Positions 1 to 7,313 of a stretch of 31,249 bases of DNA are shown here, piece by piece. Below the pieces are notes generated by a model. The model ran no database searches. It saw only the letters and a list, made by a program, of their open reading frames with translations, and had not been told where the DNA came from. Origin of the DNA: a virus; IMG/VR virus record IMGVR_UViG_3300020470_000126, positions 1 to 31,249 of that record; one strand, 5' to 3'. Within the stretch, counting starts at the first letter, position 1. Every line of letters begins with the position of its first letter. Made by a program: the position numbers and the translations under genes.

Positions 1-1
1 A

Positions 2-457
2 CACAGAACAAGAGCAGGGTCACATTTAATACAAAACAAATATTTAAAAGAAGAATTACAAAAACTAAATATGGACACACCAGAAGTATGGACATCAATA
101 ATTACTAATGGTGGTTCGGTTCAGCATTTAGATTTTATAAATGATAGTATCAAGGAAGTTTTTAAAACTGCAATAGAAATAAATCAGAGAGAGATAATAA
201 CACAAGGTGGTGAAAGACAACAATACTTATGTCAAGGTCAATCACTTAATATATTTTTCCCAGCAGGAGCTTCTAAGAAATATTTACATGATGTGCACAT
301 GCAGGCATGGAAAGATGAATGCAAAGGATTATATTATTTAAGAACGGAAACATCTCACAGAGCAGAGAATGTTGCTGAAAAAGTTAAGTTAAACAAATTA
401 AAAGATTACTCAGAAGTTAAAGACACAGAAGAAGACTGCGAGGCTTGTCAAGGTTAG
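2..457 (+). CDS. nrdA: Ribonucleotide reductase class I alpha subunit, C-terminal fragment (5' end outside window)
   Basis: The reading frame is open from the first bases, so this is the last 151 residues of a longer gene; the ATG at 71 is internal. The large subunit carries the active and allosteric sites that reduce ribonucleoside diphosphates to deoxy forms for phage DNA synthesis. Visible family features are the TRAGSHL segment, the QGQSLNIF segment, the AWKDECKGLYYLR segment near the substrate pocket, and a C-terminal CEACQG tail holding the two mobile cysteines that pass electrons to the active site. NrdB follows after 9 bases, so the two subunits are co-transcribed. The tail cysteines are the natural partner of the glutaredoxin domain fused to the next protein. 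Confidence 0.93.
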   Translation, partial: HRTRAGSHLIQNKYLKEELQKLNMDTPEVWTSIITNGGSVQHLDFINDSIKEVFKTAIEINQREIITQGGERQQYLCQGQSLNIFFPAGASKKYLHDVHMQAWKDECKGLYYLRTETSHRAENVAEKVKLNKLKDYSEVKDTEEDCEACQG

Positions 458-466
458 GAGATTTCA

Positions 467-1699
467 ATGGAAGTACAAATTTATACAAAAACAGATTGCC
501 CATTTTGCGTTCAAGCAAAACAATGGTTCAAAGAATTCAACATAGATATCATAGAACATAATTTAGATAACGAAGAAGAAAGGTTATCATTTTTCCAAAG
601 AATAAACCACAGTCAAGAACAATTAGGAATTAAACTTCCACAGATTAATACAGTGCCTCAAATATTTGTAGATGGTAATCGTATTGGTGGATATGCTGAA
701 CTACTTAAAAAACAAGAAACAATTTTAAAAGGTAGAGGTGGTTCTCTTACTAAACTTTCAGAAACATACAAACCATTTTATTATCCGTGGGCTGTTGATT
801 TAACAGTAAGACATGAAAAGGCACATTGGATTGAAGATGAAGTTGATTTATCAGAAGATGTTACAGATTGGAAGATGAATAAAATAACACAAGTAGAAAA
901 AGATTACATCACAAACATACTTAGATTATTCACACAGTCAGATGTAGCAGTTGGTCAAAATTATTATGACCAGTTCATACCTAAATTTAAAAATAATGAA
1001 GTTAGAAACATGTTAGGTTCTTTTGCAAATAGAGAAGGTGTACATCAAAGAGCATATGCATTATTAAATGATACACTTGGATTACCAGATAGTGAGTATC
1101 ATGCATTTTTAGAATATAAAGAGATGGCAAATAAAATTGAATACATGCAGAAGTCAGATAACTCTACACACAGAGGACTTGCACTTGCACTTGCAAAATC
1201 TGTATTCAATGAGGGTGTTGCTTTATTTGCCTCATTTGTTATGTTACTTAACTTTCAAAGATTTGGTAAGATGAAAGGAATGGGTAAAGTTGTTGAGTGG
1301 TCTATTCGTGATGAATCTATGCATGTAGAGGGTAACTCTAATTTATTTAAATCATTCTGTGCCGAACATCCTAAACTTGTAGATGATAGTTTTAAAAAAG
1401 AAATTTACATGATGGCTACAGAGATTGTAAAACTAGAAGATAAATTTATTGACTTGGCATACAGTCTAGGTGATATAGAAGGTCTATCTGCTGATGATGT
1501 TAAAAAATATATCAGATATATAACAGACAGAAGATTATTACAATTAGGACTAAAAACAACATTTAAAGTAAAAGAGAATCCACTATCATGGTTAGAGTGG
1601 ATACTAAATGGTGCAGACCATACAAACTTTTTTGAGAATCGTGTAACTGAATATGAAGTTGCAGGACTATCAGGTAATTGGGAAACTGCATATAATTAA
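467..1699 (+). CDS. nrdB: Glutaredoxin-NrdB fusion (class I ribonucleotide reductase beta subunit)
   Basis: A 410-residue protein with two domains. Residues 1-85 are a glutaredoxin with the CPFC dithiol at 11-14 and the cis-proline motif TVPQIFVDG at 62-70. Residues from about 105 are the radical-generating small subunit. Diiron ligands fit D159, E190, H193, E249, E283 and H286, and the radical tyrosine is Y197 (EGVHQRAY), so it looks like an ordinary tyrosyl-radical enzyme rather than a Tyr-less variant. The fusion puts the reductant next to the catalytic complex and would free the phage from needing host glutaredoxin. Fused glutaredoxin-NrdB proteins are known in some bacteria. The start is preceded by AGGAGA. 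Confidence 0.94.
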   Translation: MEVQIYTKTDCPFCVQAKQWFKEFNIDIIEHNLDNEEERLSFFQRINHSQEQLGIKLPQINTVPQIFVDGNRIGGYAELLKKQETILKGRGGSLTKLSETYKPFYYPWAVDLTVRHEKAHWIEDEVDLSEDVTDWKMNKITQVEKDYITNILRLFTQSDVAVGQNYYDQFIPKFKNNEVRNMLGSFANREGVHQRAYALLNDTLGLPDSEYHAFLEYKEMANKIEYMQKSDNSTHRGLALALAKSVFNEGVALFASFVMLLNFQRFGKMKGMGKVVEWSIRDESMHVEGNSNLFKSFCAEHPKLVDDSFKKEIYMMATEIVKLEDKFIDLAYSLGDIEGLSADDVKKYIRYITDRRLLQLGLKTTFKVKENPLSWLEWILNGADHTNFFENRVTEYEVAGLSGNWETAYN

Positions 1700-1710
1700 T
1701 AAGGAAATTT

Positions 1711-1881
1711 ATGCCAATCAAAGAAATAGTATGTGAATCATGCGAAGCATCTTTCACAATAGAATACGAAATGTTAGGAACACAATATCTAGTTAGGTAT
1801 TGTCCATTTTGTAGTGCAGAATTAACAGATGAATTTACGCGTGAAGTTGAAGAATTAAATGATGACCCCTACGACATTTGA
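1711..1881 (+). CDS. Small zinc-ribbon protein, 56 aa
   Basis: An ATG preceded by AAGGAAAT opens a 56-residue frame with two cysteine pairs, CESC and CPFC, about 23 residues apart. That is a typical four-cysteine zinc ribbon, followed by an acidic tail. It starts 11 bases after nrdB and its end overlaps the next start by about 20 bases, so it belongs to the same operon. No function can be assigned; such ribbons occur in many small nucleic-acid-binding phage proteins. Confidence 0.7.
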   Translation: MPIKEIVCESCEASFTIEYEMLGTQYLVRYCPFCSAELTDEFTREVEELNDDPYDI

Positions 1882-2398
1882 ACCACCAAAGATAATAAAA
1901 AAATCATGTGCATTGACATATTTAAATATGTTCAAACATTTTATACCCTCTGTTGAATTTTGGGATAATGAACAAATTGCAGAAGAAGATTATGCAAAGA
2001 TTAATTTATCCAAACTAAATCTCATAGAACATGGTAATTATAAAAATCCTTTACTTGCTGGAATTGCAATAGGTTTACTTACACAAATTTATGAGGCAGG
2101 GGGTAAAGATTACTTTATACCTGAGGTTCATTTTTGTGGTATTAGTTTAAAAGATAGTAAGACACCACTAAATATTCATACAGATAATTGGGATGAAGAT
2201 AAAGTTAAAGTTTTAGGATTATTAAGTACAGATTGGGATATATATGATGGCGGTGGATTTTGGTATAATGAAAAAGTGTATCCTATGATACCCACAGAGT
2301 TTATTGTATTTAACCCAAATGTAAAACATTCAAGTGATAAAATTAGAACACCTAATAAACAAAGAATGGCAATAGATTTTACGGTGACAAAATTATGA
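1859..2398 (+). CDS. 2OG-Fe(II) oxygenase (prolyl-4-hydroxylase-like)
   Basis: A 179-residue protein with the signature of non-heme iron, 2-oxoglutarate-dependent oxygenases: HTD at 107-109 and H157 as the iron facial triad, and R169 (KQRMAIDF) placed to bind 2-oxoglutarate. The GGGFWYNEK and VFNPNVKHSS segments match the double-stranded beta-helix core. Marine T4-like phages often carry such genes; the substrate is not known and could be protein, nucleotide or a small molecule. Two adjacent ATGs (1859, 1862) are possible starts. It ends in an ATGA overlap with the nuclease gene downstream. Confidence 0.8.
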   Translation: MMTPTTFEPPKIIKKSCALTYLNMFKHFIPSVEFWDNEQIAEEDYAKINLSKLNLIEHGNYKNPLLAGIAIGLLTQIYEAGGKDYFIPEVHFCGISLKDSKTPLNIHTDNWDEDKVKVLGLLSTDWDIYDGGGFWYNEKVYPMIPTEFIVFNPNVKHSSDKIRTPNKQRMAIDFTVTKL

Positions 2399-2727
2399 AA
2401 ACATCAAGTGCAAAAGCAAAAGGTAGAAAACTACAACAATGGATGAGAAATCTTTTAATTGAAAAATTAGAAGTGCACCCAGAAGATATTGAATCAAGAA
2501 GCATGGGTGCTGGTGGTGAAGATTTAATTATGGCAAGAGCAGCAAGAGAAAAGTTTCCATTATCAATCGAATGTAAAAATCAAGAAAAAGTAAATGTATG
2601 GGAATCATATAAACAAGCAGAAGAAAATTCTGGTAACTATGAGCCTGTAGTTGTAATTAAAAGAAATAATGCAAAACCATTAGTTGTGGTAGATGCTGAA
2701 TATTTTGTTTCTTTGTTTAATAAATAA
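2395..2727 (+). CDS. PD-(D/E)XK-type endonuclease, small
   Basis: A 110-residue protein. GGEDLIMA around residue 43 and the strand FPLSIECKNQ (E59, K61) fit the D...ExK catalytic pattern of the restriction-endonuclease/Holliday-junction-resolvase fold, and VNVWESYKQAEEN is the helix that usually follows. Related small nucleases are common in T4-like marine phages. It is translationally coupled to the oxygenase gene by an ATGA overlap. The precise substrate (branched DNA, nicked DNA) is not evident from sequence. Confidence 0.72.
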   Translation: MKTSSAKAKGRKLQQWMRNLLIEKLEVHPEDIESRSMGAGGEDLIMARAAREKFPLSIECKNQEKVNVWESYKQAEENSGNYEPVVVIKRNNAKPLVVVDAEYFVSLFNK

Positions 2728-2733
2728 TAGACT

Positions 2734-3015
2734 ATGAAATTATTTTTTCAAATACTAGCAGAGTTTGGTTTACCAGTTGCAGCTGCGCTTATAATGGGTT
2801 TTTTTATTTACCTAATTATAAAATATATTTTAGAATCTGTTGTTGGTCAAGTTAAAACTATGCATGCCATAATTACTATGTTAGACAATAGAGTTAAAAC
2901 TATGAATCATGATATGATAAAATTAGATTTACTTATATCACATTCTTTAAATTTAAAACCAGATGAAGATAGAATATCTAGAGCAGATGGTAAAAATGAT
3001 GCGAGGCGTGATTGA
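2734..3015 (+). CDS. Holin-like membrane protein A (tandem pair)
   Basis: A 93-residue protein with one N-terminal membrane segment (about residues 8-32, LPVAAALIMGFFIYLIIKYIL) followed by a charged helix with heptad character that could form a coiled coil. The layout resembles BhlA/UviB-type holin-like proteins, but also other small phage membrane proteins. It is a clear paralogue of the next gene: both have a G-(L/F)-x-x-x-A-A membrane start, a FIY segment and an LDNR/LDND-type helix. No direct functional motif is present, so the holin role is a guess. Confidence 0.6.
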   Translation: MKLFFQILAEFGLPVAAALIMGFFIYLIIKYILESVVGQVKTMHAIITMLDNRVKTMNHDMIKLDLLISHSLNLKPDEDRISRADGKNDARRD

Positions 3016-3287
3016 TGCAAAATGCTTGGATAATAGATATTTTAAAACAATATGGATTTGCAACAATTGCTGCAGTCGGCATGGGTTGGTTTATATATTT
3101 TATATACAAATATGTAACAACAGAAATTAAAGTAAAACTAGGTGAAATGAATGTTGTGCTCATTGCACTCATTGATAGAGTGAGAATGTTAGACAATGAT
3201 ATCATAAGATTAAAAAGTAAAGTCAATACTGTCCTAGAATTGAGAGAAAAAGAGAAAAAAGACCCACCTAAAAAGAAAAATAAATAA
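3015..3287 (+). CDS. Holin-like membrane protein B (tandem pair)
   Basis: A 90-residue protein beginning at the ATG that overlaps the preceding stop (TGATG). One membrane segment (about residues 13-33, FATIAAVGMGWFIYFIYKYV), then a helix and a strongly basic tail (EKEKKDPPKKKNK), giving N-out/C-in topology by charge. It is paralogous to the gene before it, so the pair may act as partners, for example a holin and an antiholin, or an accessory membrane complex. It ends just upstream of the late promoter for the curli-type cassette. Confidence 0.6.
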   Translation: MQNAWIIDILKQYGFATIAAVGMGWFIYFIYKYVTTEIKVKLGEMNVVLIALIDRVRMLDNDIIRLKSKVNTVLELREKEKKDPPKKKNK

Positions 3288-3296
3288 GTCAATTCT

Positions 3297-3304
3297 TATA
3301 AATA
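3297..3304 (+). promoter_or_regulatory. T4-type late promoter TATAAATA for the curli-type cassette
   Basis: Exact match to the T4 late promoter box, in the 22-base gap before csgF. With late transcription starting about 6 bases after the box, the start site falls on the A of the ATG at 3310, predicting a leaderless or near-leaderless mRNA. Confidence 0.75.
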
Positions 3305-3309
3305 CATAT

Positions 3310-3792
3310 ATGATAACACTAGAATTAAAAAAATTAGTGTTAGTATTCTTCGCATTATGTATTTCCTTGACCAATACTAGCACAGCAAGTGAGTTAACTC
3401 ACAAGTTTGGTAATCCCGCTTTTAGCAAAGAGGGATATTCTCAACATGCATTATCTATAGAACAATTACAATACACTAGAGAAAATGACAGAATTAAAGA
3501 TGAGAAATCTGCATTATCTCAAGCAGAGAGAGATGAAAAAAATAAAACAATTAATAAGTTTATTGCGAATGTAGAAAGTCGTATCTATGCTAACTTATCT
3601 AAACAATTAGTTGATAATATGTTTGGCACAAGTTGTACATCTGATTGTGCAACAAGTGGAACGGCAGAAGTAGAAGGTTCAACAATTTATTGGGTGAAAG
3701 ATACTTCAACAGAAATTATAACATTGACAATAACTGACCCAGCAGGAACAGTATCAACATTATCTGTACCAGTTGGTGACTTTATATTTTAA
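3310..3792 (+). CDS. csgF: CsgF-like curli assembly factor
   Basis: A 160-residue secreted protein. Residues 1-27 look like a signal peptide (KKLVLVFFALCISLTNTSTAS). The mature N-terminus ELTHKFGNPAFS matches the CsgF pattern (FxNPxF) by which CsgF inserts into the CsgG pore, and the C-terminal half (ITLTITDPAGTVSTLSVPVG) matches the CsgF beta domain. In Enterobacteria CsgF couples subunit secretion to nucleation at the cell surface. It is followed directly by CsgG, as expected for partners. There is no Shine-Dalgarno sequence; the late promoter ends 5 bases before the ATG. Confidence 0.82.
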   Translation: MITLELKKLVLVFFALCISLTNTSTASELTHKFGNPAFSKEGYSQHALSIEQLQYTRENDRIKDEKSALSQAERDEKNKTINKFIANVESRIYANLSKQLVDNMFGTSCTSDCATSGTAEVEGSTIYWVKDTSTEIITLTITDPAGTVSTLSVPVGDFIF

Positions 3793-3799
3793 AAAAATT

Positions 3800-4615
3800 A
3801 TGAGTTGGACTTATGTACTAATATTTTTAGCAGGCATGTGTCTGTCTGGTTGTTCGACAACAATGGGAAGTTATGTCGAATATTCAGAGAAGCCTTTTAC
3901 ACAAACTTCTAGAACAGGAGATTTGTTAAGAGGTGTACCTGATTTAGACCAAGAAAAAATAACTATTGCAATTTATGATTTCCCTGATAGAACAGGACAG
4001 AGAAAACCTAATGATAGATTTTCTCAATTAAGTACGGCAATTGGCCAATCACCAGAATCGTATTTAATAGATGCACTTAAAAAAGTAAGTGGTGGTGATT
4101 GGTTTATTGTAGTAGAAAGAAAAGGTTTACAGAACCTAGTTAGAGAAAGACAACTAGTTAGGTCAACAAGATTAGAATATGATGGTGAGCAAAAAGCAAA
4201 TAATGTACTAAAACCACTAATATTTGCTGGACTTATTATTGAGGGTGGTATTGTCAGTTACGATACTAATATCGTAAGTGGCGGTGATGGTGCAAGGGCA
4301 TTCGGTATTGGGGCTTCCAAACAATATCGAACAGACCAAGTGGCAGTTGCCATGAGGGTAATAGCAGTGCAAACAGGAGAAGTGTTGATGACAGTATCAG
4401 CGAACAAAACTATTGCAAGTTATCAGACTGGTGCTGATGTCTTTAGATTCTTTGATTTAAGAACTAAGGCCTTAGAGATAGAAACTGGTGAAGCTGTAAA
4501 CGAACCCATAGATTATGCTATTCGTTCTGCCATTGAGTATGCAGTTTTGAAAATGGTTGAAAAGGGCGAAAAATTAGACTATTGGAAGTTCAAAAAATGG
4601 AGAGTAGAAGAATGA
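3800..4615 (+). CDS. csgG: CsgG-like outer-membrane curli secretion channel (lipoprotein)
   Basis: A 271-residue lipoprotein: a short hydrophobic signal ending in the lipobox LSGC, so the mature protein begins at Cys18. The body matches CsgG: IAIYDFPDRTGQRKP, an ERKGLQNLVRERQ segment, AGLIIEGGIVSYDTN before the first transmembrane hairpin, and a VAMRVIAVQTGEVLMTVSANKTI strand segment. CsgG forms a nonameric outer-membrane pore for amyloid subunits. The ATG at 3800 was chosen over an upstream TTG because it begins the signal peptide. CsgE, CsgC and CsgD are not seen nearby. Confidence 0.9.
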   Translation: MSWTYVLIFLAGMCLSGCSTTMGSYVEYSEKPFTQTSRTGDLLRGVPDLDQEKITIAIYDFPDRTGQRKPNDRFSQLSTAIGQSPESYLIDALKKVSGGDWFIVVERKGLQNLVRERQLVRSTRLEYDGEQKANNVLKPLIFAGLIIEGGIVSYDTNIVSGGDGARAFGIGASKQYRTDQVAVAMRVIAVQTGEVLMTVSANKTIASYQTGADVFRFFDLRTKALEIETGEAVNEPIDYAIRSAIEYAVLKMVEKGEKLDYWKFKKWRVEE

Positions 4616-5295
4616 AAAAAATAATCACAATATTATCGGTGATGTTTATTTCGTTATCAGTTTATGCTAATGACATTTATATAAACCAATCTGGTGCTAC
4701 ATTAGATTTAGATGTAACACAAGATGGTCAAAACAACACAGTAGGTAGTTCTACAACAGCTTCTAGTGTGATTGGTGCGACAACAAACTTGGCAATTACA
4801 CAAGTTGGTAATAATAATGTCATGACTTTTGATGTTAATGGTGCGACCTATACAGGTACATTCTCTGTAACAGGTAACTCAAACAATATAGACTTTAATT
4901 GTGATAGTGCAGGAAATAATAGTTCTTGTGGTACTGCAACAGCATCTATCGTTTGGGTAGGTTCATCTAACGACCTTGATATAGATATTGGTGAAACGGC
5001 AGCAGCTACTAATGCAACAGTAACTATTACTGGTGCAAGTGGTAGTGATAGTAACACAATTTTGGGTACAATAGATGGTACTTCAGCAATACTAACATTA
5101 TCAGTCAATGGAGATACAAATAATTTCTTAGTTGATATAGATGGTGATGGTGATGTAAATGGTCACACATATATTCATACACATACAGGTTCTATCGCTG
5201 ATGTTGATATAACTCAAAGTGGTGTTTATGACAACATGATAACATTAACAACATCTGGTGATAATCACGATATAGACATAACACAAACAGACTAA
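4612..5295 (+). CDS. Curlin-like repeat protein 1 (secreted amyloid candidate)
   Basis: A 227-residue protein starting at an ATG overlapping the csgG stop. It has a signal peptide (MKKIITILSVMFISLSVYA) and a mature start DIYINQSG. The body is rich in N, T, S, D, G and V and carries degenerate curlin-type repeats: INQSG, VTQDGQNN, ITQVGNNN, ITQSG, ITQTD. These Q and N ladders are the hallmark of CsgA/CsgB beta-solenoid strands. A more degenerate middle (residues about 80-180) has repeated DIDI/NGDTNN-type strands. It is the likely cargo of the CsgG channel. Whether it polymerises is not known. Confidence 0.78.
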   Translation: MKKIITILSVMFISLSVYANDIYINQSGATLDLDVTQDGQNNTVGSSTTASSVIGATTNLAITQVGNNNVMTFDVNGATYTGTFSVTGNSNNIDFNCDSAGNNSSCGTATASIVWVGSSNDLDIDIGETAAATNATVTITGASGSDSNTILGTIDGTSAILTLSVNGDTNNFLVDIDGDGDVNGHTYIHTHTGSIADVDITQSGVYDNMITLTTSGDNHDIDITQTD

Positions 5296-6395
5296 TGAAA
5301 AAGTTTTTTATTATGATGTTATTGTTTAGCACTAATGCATTTAGTGCGTCTATTGGTGATGTTATATTACAAGAAGGTAGCGGTATTGTAGAAAGAAAAG
5401 ATGGTGGTGAGTTTTCTAGTATAATAGACTTAGACATCTTTTCTTATGATACCGTTAAAACTGGCAAAGGTAAAACTGCCATTGAATTTGTTGATGATAC
5501 TAGAGTAGATGTAACAGAACATTCTAAACTAGTAATTGATGAATTTGTTTATGACCCAAATACAAAAACAGGTGCCTTGTCATTAAAGGCATCTTTGGGT
5601 ACAGTAAGATATGCCTCTGGTCAGATTGCAAAAAACTCAAAACAAAATGTAAAGATAGAAACACCAACTGCAACAATCGGTGTTCGTGGAACAGACTTTA
5701 CAATGACCATAGATGAAACAGGTAGTTCTACAATTATACTATTACCATCATGTGATACAAGTGGTAATTGTTATGTTGGTGAGATTGATGTAACATCAGA
5801 TGCTGGACAAGTTATATTAAGTCAAGCATTTCAAGCCACAGTTGTAGAAACAGTATCTAGTAGACCTATGAAACCTGTAACATTAGACATAGATGAAAAC
5901 TTAATAGGTAATTTATTAATCATATCTAAACCAAGAGAAATAGAAGAACAACAAAATAAAGAAAAACTTGCTGTAATTGCCAATGCATTAGACTTAGACT
6001 TTCTAGAGTTTGAAGAATTAGATGTAGATTATTTAGAAGATGAAACTGAAAATTGGGCAACAGGATTAGACATAGATTTTCTAGAGCAAAATTTCTTGGC
6101 AGATATTCTTGAACAAATTAATAGACAACTTGCCTTACAAATGAGAAATGAATTTGACAAAGAAAAAACAAGAGGAGATGTTAAATTAGGTAAAGACCCA
6201 GAAACAGGTATTATATTATTAGATGAAGACCCAAATTGGTTTTGGAGTAGAGAGGATGCTGCTGGCAATAAAATTGAATTAAGACTAAACAAAGAGTATG
6301 GTTATGTACTAAATATAACACAACAAGATTTTGAAATTATAGATTACGAAATAGGGGGAGTAGAAAATGACATCACAATTTATCAAGCTCAGTAG
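5295..6395 (+). CDS. Secreted FecR-domain protein
   Basis: A 366-residue protein with a signal peptide (KKFFIMMLLFSTNAFSA), then a FecR-type domain at about 20-150: IGDVILQEGSGIVER, DTVKTGKGKTAIEFVDDTRVDV, SLGTVRYASGQ and the typical TPTATIGVRGTDF. The C-terminal half (about 200-366) is acidic and helical, with no recognised domain. Outside TonB signalling, FecR domains occur in periplasmic or surface proteins near CHASE2 cyclases. It starts in a TAATG overlap and its end overlaps the next gene by 29 bases, so translation is tightly coupled. The role may be to scaffold or sense the repeat proteins. Confidence 0.8.
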   Translation: MKKFFIMMLLFSTNAFSASIGDVILQEGSGIVERKDGGEFSSIIDLDIFSYDTVKTGKGKTAIEFVDDTRVDVTEHSKLVIDEFVYDPNTKTGALSLKASLGTVRYASGQIAKNSKQNVKIETPTATIGVRGTDFTMTIDETGSSTIILLPSCDTSGNCYVGEIDVTSDAGQVILSQAFQATVVETVSSRPMKPVTLDIDENLIGNLLIISKPREIEEQQNKEKLAVIANALDLDFLEFEELDVDYLEDETENWATGLDIDFLEQNFLADILEQINRQLALQMRNEFDKEKTRGDVKLGKDPETGIILLDEDPNWFWSREDAAGNKIELRLNKEYGYVLNITQQDFEIIDYEIGGVENDITIYQAQ

Positions 6396-7311
6396 TTTAC
6401 TTATGTTGTTAATACTGTTAACTTCATATGCTTCTCTTTCTTTTGCAAATGAAATTTATATAAATCAAAGTGGTAGTAGTGTAGATATTGATATAACACA
6501 GGATGGTGAAAATAATAGAGTGTCAACAAAAAGTACAGCACAATCACCTGCTACACTTTATGGTAATAATCAAACTATAAATTTTTCACAAACAGGTGAT
6601 AATAATAAAATAGGTTTATACAAACACTACTATGGTTCAGATGGTCAAACATCTAGTACAATGTCAGCAGAACAATTAGGTAGTAATAATACAATGTATC
6701 TAGATAATCATGGAGATGATAATAATATTTACGCTATCCAAAAAACACATAATTCAATCATGGACTTAGAAATTGATTATGATAGTAATACAGTTTATGC
6801 TAGACAAAGATGTTCTAGAGGTTCAAATTGTGAACAAGACCATATGATACTTAATGCTTACACAGCAAATAATAATACAATCAAAATGGGTCAAGGATAT
6901 AATATATCAACAAGTGGTAATTGGGAATATGATGGCACAGAATATGGTGGTCACTATATGAATCTACTTGTAACTGGTGATAGAAACAATATAACTTTAT
7001 CAAGTAGAAACAATGATTCAAATACAGAACATACTCAAAATGTTAATGTGTATTCAGATGATAACAATGTTCAAATACAACAAACACATGGTCATGATAA
7101 AACTGCCACACTAAACATTTATAATGATGACAATACTGTACATTGGAAACAAATAAAAAATGCTGGACATACTGGCACAGTAAGTTTAAATGGTTCATAT
7201 GGAACTAATTTAAGTGTAACACAAAAAAGTAATTCAACAGCACAATCTTACTCACTATCACAAACTTGTAATACATCTGGTGGTTGTTCTATATCAGTAA
7301 CACAACAATAA
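6367..7311 (+). CDS. Curlin-like repeat protein 2 (secreted amyloid candidate)
   Basis: A 314-residue protein with a signal peptide ending near SFA and mature start NEIYINQSG, nearly the same as protein 1 (DIYINQSG), so the two are paralogues. Repeats are clearer here: ITQDGENN, FSQTGDNN, EQLGSNNTM, NHGDDNNI, VTGDRNNI, VYSDDNNVQIQQ, VTQQ. Spacing of roughly 20-25 residues suits a beta-solenoid with one strand-turn-strand unit per repeat. A cysteine pair (CSRGSNC) and a C-terminal CNTSGGC could form disulfides. Probable second substrate of the CsgG/CsgF channel. Confidence 0.8.
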   Translation: MTSQFIKLSSLLMLLILLTSYASLSFANEIYINQSGSSVDIDITQDGENNRVSTKSTAQSPATLYGNNQTINFSQTGDNNKIGLYKHYYGSDGQTSSTMSAEQLGSNNTMYLDNHGDDNNIYAIQKTHNSIMDLEIDYDSNTVYARQRCSRGSNCEQDHMILNAYTANNNTIKMGQGYNISTSGNWEYDGTEYGGHYMNLLVTGDRNNITLSSRNNDSNTEHTQNVNVYSDDNNVQIQQTHGHDKTATLNIYNDDNTVHWKQIKNAGHTGTVSLNGSYGTNLSVTQKSNSTAQSYSLSQTCNTSGGCSISVTQQ

Positions 7312-7313
7312 TT

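Noticed and set aside
4848-5108. Minus-strand open frame in the curlin-like gene
   Set aside because: Shadow of the low-complexity repeat gene, with no ribosome site or recognisable product; the same holds for other minus-strand frames across the window except gene 4.
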